From positions 1 to 64,000 of the forward strand of contig NZ_CAAAJC010000007.1 in assembly GCF_900640175.1 (NCBI RefSeq): a stretch of DNA of 64,000 nucleotides, written 5' to 3'. Position numbers and translations under genes: made by a program. How positions within the stretch are numbered: the stretch's first letter is position 1; each line of letters begins with the position of its first letter. The notes beneath the pieces were generated by a model. It saw only the letters and a list, made by a program, of their open reading frames with translations, had not been told where the DNA came from and ran no database searches. Of the stretch, positions 1 to 8,719 are shown one piece after another. The stretch comes from Legionella sp. W10-070. Lineage in GTDB: Bacteria > Pseudomonadota > Gammaproteobacteria > Legionellales > Legionellaceae.

Positions 1-146
1 ATCAAATCAATGTGGTTGGGATTTCAAGCTCTAGGAATTGCTGCAGAAATGTTCAAAAATGTTTTGTCAATAAAAACTTAGGGCCAATTGGAAGCATAAA
101 GCGCGGAACGTAGGCTCTGGCTCCAATTGTCAACAAACCCTAAGCA

Positions 147-197
147 GGTGCGATTAAAACGGCAGTTTTTCCTTAAAAGTGCCGTTTTAATCGCACC
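147..197. repeat. Solo terminal-repeat hairpin of the MITE-like family (copy G)
   Basis: An 18-bp perfect inverted repeat (147-164 and 180-197, beginning GGTGCGATTAAAACGGCA) encloses a 15-nt loop. The arms match the outer ends of the larger nested-palindrome elements elsewhere in the window, but the inner GGATGGAGCGCC palindrome is missing, so this looks like an internally deleted copy. It starts 4 nt beyond the stop codon of the flavoprotein gene and could fold in its transcript. No T-run follows on either strand, so a terminator role is uncertain. Confidence 0.7.
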
Positions 198-201
198 CGG
201 A

Positions 202-1581
202 TTAATCATGATGCAAACAGGACTTTAAGATATGATGCGAGTCGTATTTCTTTTTTAAGCGACTCCAGTCATTATAAGACGATCCGAAATGCTTTTGCCA
301 ATATTTTTCAGTTACACGCTCACCCAAATAACCGGAAAGATAACGCTTTCCTCCTGTGCTCAAGAACAACCGGTCCAGCTCTTCTATAGCCTGTAAGCAA
401 CCAGGAAGTAAGACTGGATTCACTCCGGGATTTAAAATCATTACGGCACAAAAATCATTGCTGTCGGGAAACATAAAAAACCCTGTACGCGGCCTATTTG
501 CCATAGGAACAATCTGTAAGACAGTCGCATAGTGAAGGGGTAATTCCAATAACAGCATCTCAAGATTATCAGCTAAAACCCGAGTTGGGATAAAACATTC
601 ATACCAGGGATGTGGCAAATCCCATTGCCCGGTAAGTTTCATTGCTTCAAAACGAGAGTCATGACGATGCAAATAGGAATGAATAGACTCATCCTGAATA
701 TGAATTATTTTCCAGGGATCAAGTGTACTTATGATATTCACTTCAGGAGGAATTTTATCATACTCAATAGAAACATGGAGAGCATAGAGCCATTGGGCAA
801 AAGGCAAGCGTTTTCCTGAAGTTAGTTTTGCTCCTTGAATTGATGGGGAACAAAAGGACTCAATATAATCAGCACGCCCTCTAACTTCCTGTATATCATG
901 AAGCCACTGTTCTTTTTTCAGATAAACAAGAAAAAAAGTCCTTACGTTCTTTAAACAATGACGTAATTTAATACAGGCCTTTGTTATTACTGCAAAGCGT
1001 CCTTGACCCGAGAGGCAAGCCTGGAATAATTCAGACTTTGAATCAATTACCTTTAACTGACCATCTGCCTGCACTACTTCCAAAGCCTCAACATGCGAAG
1101 TAATGCTGCCGTATTTAAAGGAAGAGGCACCCACACCACCTGCCGACAAAATCCCCCCTATTGATAGATTACAATTGTAGGGTATGACATAGGGTATCTG
1201 ATATCCGGTTAACGATTTCGCTAATAATGTCGCCCAACTTGCATTGGATTCAATCCAAATTGAGTCAACCTCATGCTCATGAACCTTATTCAATTTTTCT
1301 AAATGTAAAGTGACTCCACCATTAACAGGCAACGATTGCCCTCCCTGGCTCAAACCCTTGCCTCGTACAGTAACCGGCAGATGATGTTGATTGGCATATT
1401 CAAGAAAAGATTGAAGTTTCTCTATAGATTGCGGGATACAGGCTGCGACTGGATTAACTTGAGTTAATTGACCAAAATCGTGTCCATAGGAAACAAGCGC
1501 ATGCTCATCATAGAGCATCGCTTGTCCGGTTTCCTCTTTACATTGCTTCACGTGATGCAAATTCCAATGCATTTGCGGCAT
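202..1581 (-). CDS. FAD-binding oxidoreductase, cytokinin-dehydrogenase-like
   Basis: A 459-residue protein of the PCMH-type FAD-binding family. The FAD domain covers about residues 40-210, with a pyrophosphate-loop segment VRGKGLSQGGQSL at 72-84 and the long glycine-rich segment around IGGILSAGGVGASS at 141-154. The C-terminal half, ending WSRLKKKYDSHHILKSC, resembles the cytokinin-dehydrogenase substrate domain. In plant enzymes the first loop carries a GHS motif whose His binds FAD covalently; here the position reads GLS, so FAD is probably not held through that His. The substrate is unknown and need not be a cytokinin. The start at 1581 has an AAAGGAA ribosome site and overlaps the upstream diiron-protein gene by 44 nt, implying translational coupling. 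An alternative ATG at 1518 would remove the overlap but has a poorly spaced site. Confidence 0.85.
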   Translation of the reverse strand: MPQMHWNLHHVKQCKEETGQAMLYDEHALVSYGHDFGQLTQVNPVAACIPQSIEKLQSFLEYANQHHLPVTVRGKGLSQGGQSLPVNGGVTLHLEKLNKVHEHEVDSIWIESNASWATLLAKSLTGYQIPYVIPYNCNLSIGGILSAGGVGASSFKYGSITSHVEALEVVQADGQLKVIDSKSELFQACLSGQGRFAVITKACIKLRHCLKNVRTFFLVYLKKEQWLHDIQEVRGRADYIESFCSPSIQGAKLTSGKRLPFAQWLYALHVSIEYDKIPPEVNIISTLDPWKIIHIQDESIHSYLHRHDSRFEAMKLTGQWDLPHPWYECFIPTRVLADNLEMLLLELPLHYATVLQIVPMANRPRTGFFMFPDSNDFCAVMILNPGVNPVLLPGCLQAIEELDRLFLSTGGKRYLSGYLGERVTEKYWQKHFGSSYNDWSRLKKKYDSHHILKSCLHHD

Positions 1582-2290
1582 GTTCGTTCCTTTCTCTGGT
1601 CAAATCCAATCGTTTGGTACATGCAAAAATTAATCCATCAAACATCTTGTTAAATGCATCATAGCATCGATCTATCATTTTAAGTGCCTCACGACGAGTA
1701 CTGACAGGCACCTGTCTCTCAAATAACTTGCGCTCCATTTCTTCCTCAAAAATGGCATGGGCCATTTCCACTTCAAGATGAGAGCTTGAGAAGTATTTAA
1801 GATTTTTATCCTCACCTGTTTTCTTCACCTGTTTTACCACTTTTTCAAAAAACACATGGCCTGAAGACTCCAGGGTAAGCAACAAAACAACGTTTAGTAT
1901 TTCGTCATCTGCCTTGTAAATTTCCGACATGATGGCGTAAGCCGCATCACGAGTCAGTTGCGATTCCTTACCGTACAGCCAGGCAACATCATCCTGATTA
2001 CATGATTTGTTGTTACACACACCACCTAAATATTTTTTATCGTGTAAAAACCATTTTTCGTGTCCTGCATCCTCCAGGCGATGGTGACGAGCCACTTTTT
2101 TAAGGTAAGGATCTTTCACTTTCTCTTCATTTAACCGAAGAATATCCTGGAAAGTCATCGCCCAGAATGTCAACTCAGGGACAAAGCAACTAATTTCCTC
2201 CAAACTATTCAATTCATTTAAAACCTCAAAGAAAGGATGGTTCATAAATTCTTGTTGTTTGGAATCAATATAAGCTTGTATCGTTTTCAT
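1538..2290 (-). CDS. Heme-oxygenase-like iron-containing redox protein (HDO superfamily)
   Basis: A 250-residue, largely helical protein. It has three metal-ligand-like helices: HHRLEDAGH at 69-77, ESSGH at 141-145 and HLEVEMAH at 171-178. This spacing of E/D and H residues resembles the TenA/heme-oxygenase-like diiron oxidases (UndA, BesC and SznF types). Those enzymes use a labile diiron centre for oxygen-dependent cleavage, desaturation or N-oxygenation of small substrates. The family call is by motif pattern only and the reaction cannot be predicted. The gene is first in a two-gene minus-strand unit and its 3' end overlaps the flavoprotein gene by 44 nt, so the two probably act in one pathway. 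No signal peptide is visible, so it is likely cytoplasmic. Confidence 0.75.
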   Translation of the reverse strand: MKTIQAYIDSKQQEFMNHPFFEVLNELNSLEEISCFVPELTFWAMTFQDILRLNEEKVKDPYLKKVARHHRLEDAGHEKWFLHDKKYLGGVCNNKSCNQDDVAWLYGKESQLTRDAAYAIMSEIYKADDEILNVVLLLTLESSGHVFFEKVVKQVKKTGEDKNLKYFSSSHLEVEMAHAIFEEEMERKLFERQVPVSTRREALKMIDRCYDAFNKMFDGLIFACTKRLDLTRERNEHAANALEFASREAM

Positions 2291-2502
2291 AATAATTGCT
2301 CCAAGGGAAATGAGTAGTCAAAATAACTATTGCATCCAATATGCCAACATTTTAATCAATACGATTGATTAAAATTCAAAATGAGCCCTTGTTTCTCTTT
2401 CTTGCACAGGAAAACCTCGAGAAGCGACAAAAAAATGTCCTCGAAAACAGTCTTTGTGACAAAAATTTGACGAAATAATGCTTGACTTTTAGTTGTTTTT
2501 TA

Positions 2503-3855
2503 TCATGCGTTCAGATTCGCCAAATTTTTGTCATATTGTTCCATTAAGTTATCAACTTTTCCCCAGTTAATTTCTTCAATTGACTTTATGTCTTCACATA
2601 GTTCATCTAACATCTCCTGTTGAAAATGCCCATAGGCTCTAGCTCTGGAATAAGGGATATTGGTAAACATAACTAAAACATGTTTTGAAATATAACGATT
2701 TGGATAGCGTTGCATTAGCACCTGCTCAAGCTTCTTTTTTAAGTTAAATTTTTCATTGCGAATAGCACTTTGAATTTCATGATAATTATCCATAGACATT
2801 TCAGCAACTGCATCAGTATTAACCTTTCGTGCCCTGAAGAATGCAGGCATTACCTGACTCCAATCATCCTTATATTCATCCAGAAGTTTATTAAGAATAC
2901 GGCAATCTTCAAAAGCACTATTCATCCCTTGGCCAAAAAAAGGCACGATTCCATGTGCTGCATCACCAATAAGCAAACATTGCGCATCATAATACCAGGG
3001 AGAACATTTAATCGTGCTTAAACTCCCGGTAGGATGATTAAAAAACTCACCGGGCAAATCAGGCATCGCCTGATAGGCATCAGGGAATTCTTTCTTAAAG
3101 AAAGCATTAATTGCTGCCTCATTATCAAGCGTTGCAAAGCTGTTCTTTCCTTCATTCGCAAGGAACAACGTTCCTGTAATAGAGCCATCATGATTAGGAT
3201 TGCCAAGCAACATGAAGGAATTTCTTGGCCACAAATGCAAATGCTCCCTGACAAACTCAGTGGAATGGCTTCTGGAGATAGTCAATTCTTTATATCCATG
3301 AGGTAGAAAATCGCGTGAAGCATCAACCAGCTTCCTTTTTACCAAGGCTTCGCGTACACCGGAAGCAACCCCGTCTGCACCAATCAATAGGTCGTAAGAT
3401 TTAATACGCTCATTTTCATCCTTGTCTTTAAAGCAAAGTAATTTTTTATCAAGATTAAGATCCACCAGCCTCATATTGAAATAAATGCGAATCAGGGGTT
3501 CTCGCTGAGCCTCATCAAGAAGTAAAGCATTTAATTCATTACGATGAATCGCGTTAATATATTCACCTTCATGACGTCCAAAAGGTTGAAATTTAATTTC
3601 ACCGCTTGATTCATGAATGGCTCTTGCACGCATAGGAACCATAATTTTTTCCACCACTGGCATTAAATTAATTGAAGCTAATCCAGTAATACCTCGGCAT
3701 GACAAAGCCAGATTTATTGAGCGTCCTCTGTCGGCTTTTTCTGTTCTTACATCCGGTCTTGACTCAAATAACTCAACACTATAACCACGTCTGGCCATAT
3801 AGAGGGACAACAACGTTCCTGCCAAACCAGCACCAATTATGGCTATGCTTTTCAT
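2503..3855 (-). CDS. kmo: Kynurenine 3-monooxygenase
   Basis: Flavin monooxygenase that hydroxylates L-kynurenine to 3-hydroxykynurenine using NADPH and oxygen, in tryptophan breakdown or quinolinate/NAD synthesis. The ADP-binding GAGLAG lies at residues 8-13, followed by RSINLALSCRG, the flavin DG motif GADGVASGVR, and the second FAD motif GDAAHGIVPFFGQGMNSAFE, all typical of KMO. I chose the ATG at 3855 (450 residues) because GGAGG lies 7 nt upstream and the protein then begins directly at the Rossmann strand. A longer frame to 3918 adds 21 residues without family support. No kynureninase or tryptophan dioxygenase gene is next to it. Confidence 0.92.
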   Translation of the reverse strand: MKSIAIIGAGLAGTLLSLYMARRGYSVELFESRPDVRTEKADRGRSINLALSCRGITGLASINLMPVVEKIMVPMRARAIHESSGEIKFQPFGRHEGEYINAIHRNELNALLLDEAQREPLIRIYFNMRLVDLNLDKKLLCFKDKDENERIKSYDLLIGADGVASGVREALVKRKLVDASRDFLPHGYKELTISRSHSTEFVREHLHLWPRNSFMLLGNPNHDGSITGTLFLANEGKNSFATLDNEAAINAFFKKEFPDAYQAMPDLPGEFFNHPTGSLSTIKCSPWYYDAQCLLIGDAAHGIVPFFGQGMNSAFEDCRILNKLLDEYKDDWSQVMPAFFRARKVNTDAVAEMSMDNYHEIQSAIRNEKFNLKKKLEQVLMQRYPNRYISKHVLVMFTNIPYSRARAYGHFQQEMLDELCEDIKSIEEINWGKVDNLMEQYDKNLANLNA

Positions 3856-3986
3856 TTTGTCCTCCATACCCTGCCAAGCAAGTGTCTGCCATGACATCAA
3901 CCGGCTTAGAGATATCACTCACCAATAATGGTGCCCATCTCAATATTAACTAATTTTCACGCAAAAGAATGGTTGAATTCCATACT

Positions 3987-4005
3987 GCTGCTACCAAATA
4001 GCAGC
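3987..4005. terminator. Short hairpin between kmo and the GGDEF-EAL gene
   Basis: GCTGCTA (3987-3993) and TAGCAGC (3999-4005) form a 7-bp stem with a 5-nt loop, about 35 nt beyond the stop codon of the minus-strand GGDEF-EAL gene. No T-run follows, so this is a weak terminator candidate. Confidence 0.3.
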
Positions 4006-4041
4006 AATAATCATACCGTCTGAATACAGAAACCAAGCGTT

Positions 4042-6375
4042 TTAATGAGAAGGTTCATCTGCTGGCTGTTGATATTTTGGGAAGTGACGCAGGAAGTCCT
4101 TTAATTCATCGGGGGTCTGCGGTGGTTTAAAATAGTAGCCTTGTGCGTAATCGCAACCATATTTTTCAACAAATTGCTTTTGTAATTCAGTTTCAACGCC
4201 TTCTGCCAATACTTCCAGGTTCAGGCTATGACCAAGATTAATAATAGCCCTGGCTATTGCTGCATCATTTTCCTGGTTTACCAATTCACTGATAAAGGAC
4301 CTGTCTATTTTTAATTTATCAACAGGAAATTGCTTAAGATAAGAAAGGCTGGAGTAACCCGTTCCAAAATCATCGATAACTAACTTAACTCCCATGTCTT
4401 TTAACTGATACATGGTTTCCACAGCCCGCTCAAGATCATCAACCAACAAACTTTCTGTTAATTCAAGCTCCAGGTATTTTGCAGCCAATCCTGTTTTTTG
4501 CAAGATATCCGCCACCATTTCCGGCAGCTGACTCTGGCGAAATTGCCGGCCTGATATGTTCACAGCAATGCTCAACTCCTTATAACCTTCCTGGTGCCAT
4601 CGCAAGGTTTGAAGACAAGCTTGCTCTAATACCCATTTACCTATATCAATAATCAACCCATTTTCTTCAGCCATCCCAATAAAATCGGCAGGAGATACCT
4701 GACCCAAAAGATGGCTTTTCCATCGTAATAACGCTTCAAATCCTATAATTTTTTTCTTTTTTAAATTAATCAACGGCTGGTAGACAATGTATAATTCATT
4801 TTTTTTCATTGCATCATGTAAGGCATTATCAAGCTGCATATGATTTATAATACGCCTGTTCATCTCTGGTTCAAAAACCCGATAATCGTTGCGTCCACTA
4901 TCTTTTGCATAGTACATGGACAAATCAGCATTTTTCATCAGAGATTCATAATCAAGCCCATCTCGCGGATAATAACTTATGCCAATGCTACCGGTTATTT
5001 TCAAGTTATGTTGATCAATTTGAAATGGCTTTTCAATAAGATGAAGAATTTCTTGTGCCATTTTCTGTGCTTGCTGTTCATGGTTAAGATCGGGCAGTAG
5101 AATTACAAATTCATCCCCTCCCAACCTGGCCACCGTATCAAAATCGCTGGTTGCTAAAAGTAAACGATTAGAAACGGCCTGTAGTAATTTATCACCGAGG
5201 CTATGACCTAACGTGTCATTAGTCATCTTAAAACGATCCAGATCGAGAAAAAGAAAACCCAGCATTGTCTTCTTTTTCTTAGCCTGCAAAATGGCTTGCT
5301 CGACCCTGTCCATTAACAATACGCGATTGGGTAATTCAGTCAAAGAATCATGCGTTGCTTGCCTGACCAACTGTTTTTCCATTTCACGTCTTTCGGTAAT
5401 GTCATTAATGATACAGACGAAATGCCTGATTTTTCCAAAGCTGTCGCTAACCGGAGCAACACTCAGTTCAGACCAGTACAACTCACCGTTTCGCCTGTAG
5501 CTTTCAAGTTCAACCGTTTCTTCGCGTTGTTCACGAATGGCTAAAGATAACCGCTTTTGATTTACCTGATCTATTTTTGTTCCTGAAATTTGGGAAATAT
5601 TTTTACCTATCGCTTGCTTCTCAGAATAGCCAGTGATTCGTTCAAACGCCTTGTTTACATATATTATCGGCTGGTTCGACCTGGTAATATCTATTATCAC
5701 CACCCCATGAGTACTGGCTTGAATCGCCCTCTCACGGGTTCGTAGCTCTTCATCAGCCATTATTTTCTGTGTTACATCGCGAAAACTATACACACGCCCT
5801 ACGATTTCTGAACCAACTCGCTGTGGCTGGGTATAGCGTTCAAAAATTCGGCCATCCTTAAAGTGTAATAAAGGCAATTCACCTTCCCATTCCGGGTTCT
5901 CATAAAGGTATTCAACATCGGCAATAACAGCAGCCGGATTGCTTAATTGCTCCAAAATATATTCAAAACCGATGCTTTCCGTACCGGATTCCAGCATGTA
6001 AGAAGGGATACGCCACATCTCAACAAATTTTTGATTCCAATCGACCACCTGTCCTTTACCATTTACCATCATGATGCCGTCAGCAGTAGATTCGAGTGTT
6101 GCCCTTAATAAGGATAAAGACTTTTCCAACTCAACATTTTTTTCGAGTATTTTATCAGCCTTTATTTTTATATTTTCAGAAAGAGGGGCATTAATTGAAC
6201 GCTGGAATTCTGGTTGATTGTGATACCATTTCTCAAGCAAGGAGGATAATTCTGGCGAGAATGACAGAAGCCCCAATTCCTCACATACATTGGTTATAGA
6301 CGGTTCTTTCCCTCTCTTTTTAACAGACTCTGCAGCAGAGGCAACTTTTTCATAGCTTATTTCTTGCCTACGCAT
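4042..6375 (-). CDS. KfrA-like N-terminus, PAS-PAS-GGDEF-EAL cyclic-di-GMP protein
   Basis: A 777-residue protein without transmembrane segments. Residues about 5-55 (ISYEKVASAAESVKKRG, then SITNVCEELG) resemble the KfrA N-terminal DNA-binding helical domain. Two PAS domains follow (about 90-205 and 215-335, the second ending in the ITERREME linker). A GGDEF domain (about 340-505) has an intact GGDEF at 419-423 and the upstream FLDLDRFKMTNDTLGH segment. An EAL domain (about 515-765) has EALLRW at 547-552, LELTESLL, DDFGTGYSSL, KIDRSFI and EGVET. Both active sites look intact, so either diguanylate cyclase or phosphodiesterase activity is possible. No RxxD product-inhibition site lies five residues before GGDEF. 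The DNA-binding assignment is inference from a short helical match. It is a single gene, likely a cytoplasmic sensor. Confidence 0.9.
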   Translation of the reverse strand: MRRQEISYEKVASAAESVKKRGKEPSITNVCEELGLLSFSPELSSLLEKWYHNQPEFQRSINAPLSENIKIKADKILEKNVELEKSLSLLRATLESTADGIMMVNGKGQVVDWNQKFVEMWRIPSYMLESGTESIGFEYILEQLSNPAAVIADVEYLYENPEWEGELPLLHFKDGRIFERYTQPQRVGSEIVGRVYSFRDVTQKIMADEELRTRERAIQASTHGVVIIDITRSNQPIIYVNKAFERITGYSEKQAIGKNISQISGTKIDQVNQKRLSLAIREQREETVELESYRRNGELYWSELSVAPVSDSFGKIRHFVCIINDITERREMEKQLVRQATHDSLTELPNRVLLMDRVEQAILQAKKKKTMLGFLFLDLDRFKMTNDTLGHSLGDKLLQAVSNRLLLATSDFDTVARLGGDEFVILLPDLNHEQQAQKMAQEILHLIEKPFQIDQHNLKITGSIGISYYPRDGLDYESLMKNADLSMYYAKDSGRNDYRVFEPEMNRRIINHMQLDNALHDAMKKNELYIVYQPLINLKKKKIIGFEALLRWKSHLLGQVSPADFIGMAEENGLIIDIGKWVLEQACLQTLRWHQEGYKELSIAVNISGRQFRQSQLPEMVADILQKTGLAAKYLELELTESLLVDDLERAVETMYQLKDMGVKLVIDDFGTGYSSLSYLKQFPVDKLKIDRSFISELVNQENDAAIARAIINLGHSLNLEVLAEGVETELQKQFVEKYGCDYAQGYYFKPPQTPDELKDFLRHFPKYQQPADEPSH

Positions 6376-6435
6376 TCATCCCTCACTAGAATGACCAATT
6401 CAGATAAGTTAATAAATCCTGGCTAAATTATTCAT

Positions 6436-6465
6436 TAATCTAGCGTACATAGATTAGTATATACT
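6436..6465 (+). promoter_or_regulatory. Candidate promoter with overlapping dyad, upstream of the Cys/Met enzyme
   Basis: A -10-like TATACT lies at 6460-6465, about 41 nt before the ATG at 6507. A perfect 7-bp dyad, TAATCTA (6436-6442) and TAGATTA (6450-6456) with a 7-nt spacer, covers the place where a -35 box would be. The -35 itself is poor, as expected for a regulated promoter. The regulator is not known. Confidence 0.4.
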
Positions 6466-6506
6466 GCTCTTCTATTTTTTGCCCGGACACCAATTAAGAG
6501 GAATTT

Positions 6507-7658
6507 ATGGATAAGTCTCATTTTGACACGCGCGTAATTCATGCAGGCCAGCAACCAGACCCCTCAACAGGGGCTGTAATGACTCCAATTTATGCGACAT
6601 CAACATACCGCCAAACCTCTCCTGGCGTTCACCAAGGGTATGAATATTCTCGTACTCATAACCCAACACGTAAAGCCTATGAGGCTTGCGTAGCCAGTCT
6701 TGAGTCAGGCAAACAAGGCTTTGCTTTTGCCTCGGGCATGGCAGCAATCAATACAGTAATAGATTTACTTGACACAGGTTCCCATGTCATTGCTACAGAC
6801 GATCTGTATGGAGGAACTTTCAGATTATTCGATAAAGTAAAAACACGCACTGCAAATTTGTCTTTTTCCTTCGTAGATATGGCTAATATTAAGAATATAG
6901 AAAATGCAATACGTGCGGAAACACGCATGATTTGGGTTGAAACCCCCTCTAATCCCATGCTGAAGTTGGCTAATTTGCGTGAAATTGCCTCATTGGCCAA
7001 ACAGTATAATTTAATTGTGGTAGCAGATAATACCTTTGCCACTCCCTGGATTCAGCGACCTCTTGAGCTTGGTTTTGATCTGGTTTTACATTCAGCTACA
7101 AAGTACTTAAACGGTCACTCTGATGTAATCAGTGGTTTAGTTGTTGTTAGAGATAACCCTCAACTGGCTGAAAAATTAGCCTTTTTGCAAAATTCCTGTG
7201 GAGGAATAGCAGGCCCCTTTGACAGCTTTCTTGTATTAAGAAGTTTAAAAACCCTTTCTTTAAGAATGCAACGTCACTGTGAAAATGCAAGCGCTTTAGC
7301 ACAATGGTTGGAAAGGCATCCTAAAATCGCCAAGGTCATCTACCCTGGTTTACCTACTCATCCTCAACATGCATTAGCCAAGGAGCAAATGCATGATTTT
7401 GGTGGGATGATTTCAATGGTAATTGATGGCGATCTGGCTGATGCAACTCGTTTTTTATCACGTTGTGAGCTATTTACTCTCGCGGAAAGTTTGGGAGGAG
7501 TAGAAAGTTTAATTGAACATCCTGCTATAATGACCCATGCGTCTATTCCTGAAGAGCAACGCAATCTTCTAGGCATTGAGAATGGATTTATCAGACTTTC
7601 AGTAGGAATAGAGCATATTGATGATCTTATTGCTGATCTGAATTACGCCCTCAGCTGA
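6507..7658 (+). CDS. Trans-sulfuration PLP enzyme (cystathionine gamma-synthase/lyase family)
   Basis: A 383-residue member of the Cys/Met metabolism PLP-dependent family. Recognisable motifs are the N-terminal TRVIHAGQQPDPSTGAVMTP, YEYSRTHNPTR (cofactor phosphate and substrate contacts from the neighbouring subunit), FASGMAAI, the DNTFATP segment, and HSATKYLNGHSD, whose Lys binds PLP. The C-terminal SLGGVESLIEHPA segment is typical. Sequence alone does not separate cystathionine gamma-synthase (metB), beta-lyase (metC) and gamma-lyase; similarity to gamma-synthase and gamma-lyase looks strongest. It starts 9 nt after a GAGGAA ribosome site. The acyltransferase gene follows after 15 nt and is probably co-transcribed. 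Confidence 0.9.
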   Translation: MDKSHFDTRVIHAGQQPDPSTGAVMTPIYATSTYRQTSPGVHQGYEYSRTHNPTRKAYEACVASLESGKQGFAFASGMAAINTVIDLLDTGSHVIATDDLYGGTFRLFDKVKTRTANLSFSFVDMANIKNIENAIRAETRMIWVETPSNPMLKLANLREIASLAKQYNLIVVADNTFATPWIQRPLELGFDLVLHSATKYLNGHSDVISGLVVVRDNPQLAEKLAFLQNSCGGIAGPFDSFLVLRSLKTLSLRMQRHCENASALAQWLERHPKIAKVIYPGLPTHPQHALAKEQMHDFGGMISMVIDGDLADATRFLSRCELFTLAESLGGVESLIEHPAIMTHASIPEEQRNLLGIENGFIRLSVGIEHIDDLIADLNYALS

Positions 7659-7673
7659 TTTAAAGGAGAGCTC

Positions 7674-8567
7674 ATGAACGATATTAAAAAGCCAGGCGGC
7701 CAACTGCATGGCATTATTGCCATCACAGTGCTTTCTTTTTCCACAATATTAGGCTTTATTCCCATTCTCTGTATTGGAATGTTAAAACTGTTTCCCAACC
7801 TGCGCTGGAAAGCATTTTGTACCAGGCAGGTTGATGTTATTGCCACATTATGGAGTGACCTTAATAATGCCTACATTTCCCGCACCCAACAAATTAAATG
7901 GGATGTTAGTGGCTTGGAAAATCTAAACCGCAAACACTGGTATCTGATCATCGCTAATCATCAAAGTTGGCTGGACATTGTCGTTTTACAACGGCTTTTT
8001 AACCGTAAAGTACCTGTTTTAAAATTTTTCATTAAAGATCAGCTAAAATGGGTTCCTTTATTAGGTTTCGCCTGGTGGGCTATGGGATGCCCCTTTATGA
8101 AGCGTTATTCAAAAGAATACCTGGCAAAAAAACCCTATAAAAAAGGCAAGGATCTGATCGCTACCAGGAAAGCAGTCAAGCTATTCAAACATACTCCGGC
8201 TTCCGTAATGAGCTTTGTTGAAGGCACACGCTTTAGCGTACAAAAGAACAAACAACAAAACTCGCCTTATCAGCATTTACTAAAACCCAAGGCAGGTGGC
8301 ATCAGCTTTGTGATTAGCGCGATGGGTCAGCAATTCAATAGTCTACTGGATGTAACCATCATTTACTCGAACAACAAGCATTCTCTCTGGGACTTTTTAT
8401 GCCGAAGAATTGATGCCATCAAAGTTCATATTCGCCAATTACCTATTCCAAAGCAGTTTACTAACAGTTCATTGATGGAAGATGAGGCTATGCAGGCAGA
8501 ATTCAGAGACTGGCTTAATGACAACTGGCATAAAAAAGATAACTTGATTGCCAGTTTAAAAAGTTAA
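7674..8567 (+). CDS. 1-acyl-sn-glycerol-3-phosphate acyltransferase family (YihG-like)
   Basis: A 297-residue PlsC-type acyltransferase. The catalytic NHQSWLD (HX4D) lies near residue 98 and the substrate-binding segment FVEGTRFS near 183. An N-terminal hydrophobic segment (about residues 14-38) would anchor it in the inner membrane. Length and the GTRFS context resemble E. coli YihG/YihD-type paralogues rather than the shorter core PlsC. It probably acylates lysophosphatidate or another lysophospholipid. An AAAGGAG ribosome site precedes the ATG, 15 nt after the Cys/Met enzyme, and a strong hairpin terminator follows the gene. Confidence 0.85.
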   Translation: MNDIKKPGGQLHGIIAITVLSFSTILGFIPILCIGMLKLFPNLRWKAFCTRQVDVIATLWSDLNNAYISRTQQIKWDVSGLENLNRKHWYLIIANHQSWLDIVVLQRLFNRKVPVLKFFIKDQLKWVPLLGFAWWAMGCPFMKRYSKEYLAKKPYKKGKDLIATRKAVKLFKHTPASVMSFVEGTRFSVQKNKQQNSPYQHLLKPKAGGISFVISAMGQQFNSLLDVTIIYSNNKHSLWDFLCRRIDAIKVHIRQLPIPKQFTNSSLMEDEAMQAEFRDWLNDNWHKKDNLIASLKS

Positions 8568-8669
8568 ATTTACGCCCGTTTGTAAGCAATTAGTATTACT
8601 CCCGCTGGAACTGAGGATTTCAGTGCCTCTGTAACTTTGATAACAGACCATGTCCTTCACGTACTTAGA

Positions 8670-8706
8670 CCCCGCGGCCAATGCCGCGGGGAGTCAATTT
8701 TTTTAC
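8670..8706 (+). terminator. Strong rho-independent terminator after the acyltransferase gene
   Basis: CCCCGCGGC (8670-8678) and GCCGCGGGG (8683-8691) form a perfect 9-bp GC stem with a 4-nt loop. AGTCAATTTTTTT follows. It lies about 100 nt beyond the acyltransferase stop codon. The span 8568-8669 holds nothing else I can identify. Confidence 0.8.
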
Positions 8707-8719
8707 TATAACTGACGTT

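Noticed and set aside
80-135. Second inverted repeat (CAATTGG.../...CCAATTG) at the left edge
   Set aside because: Short, imperfect and with a long loop; cannot be tied to the MITE family or to a gene.
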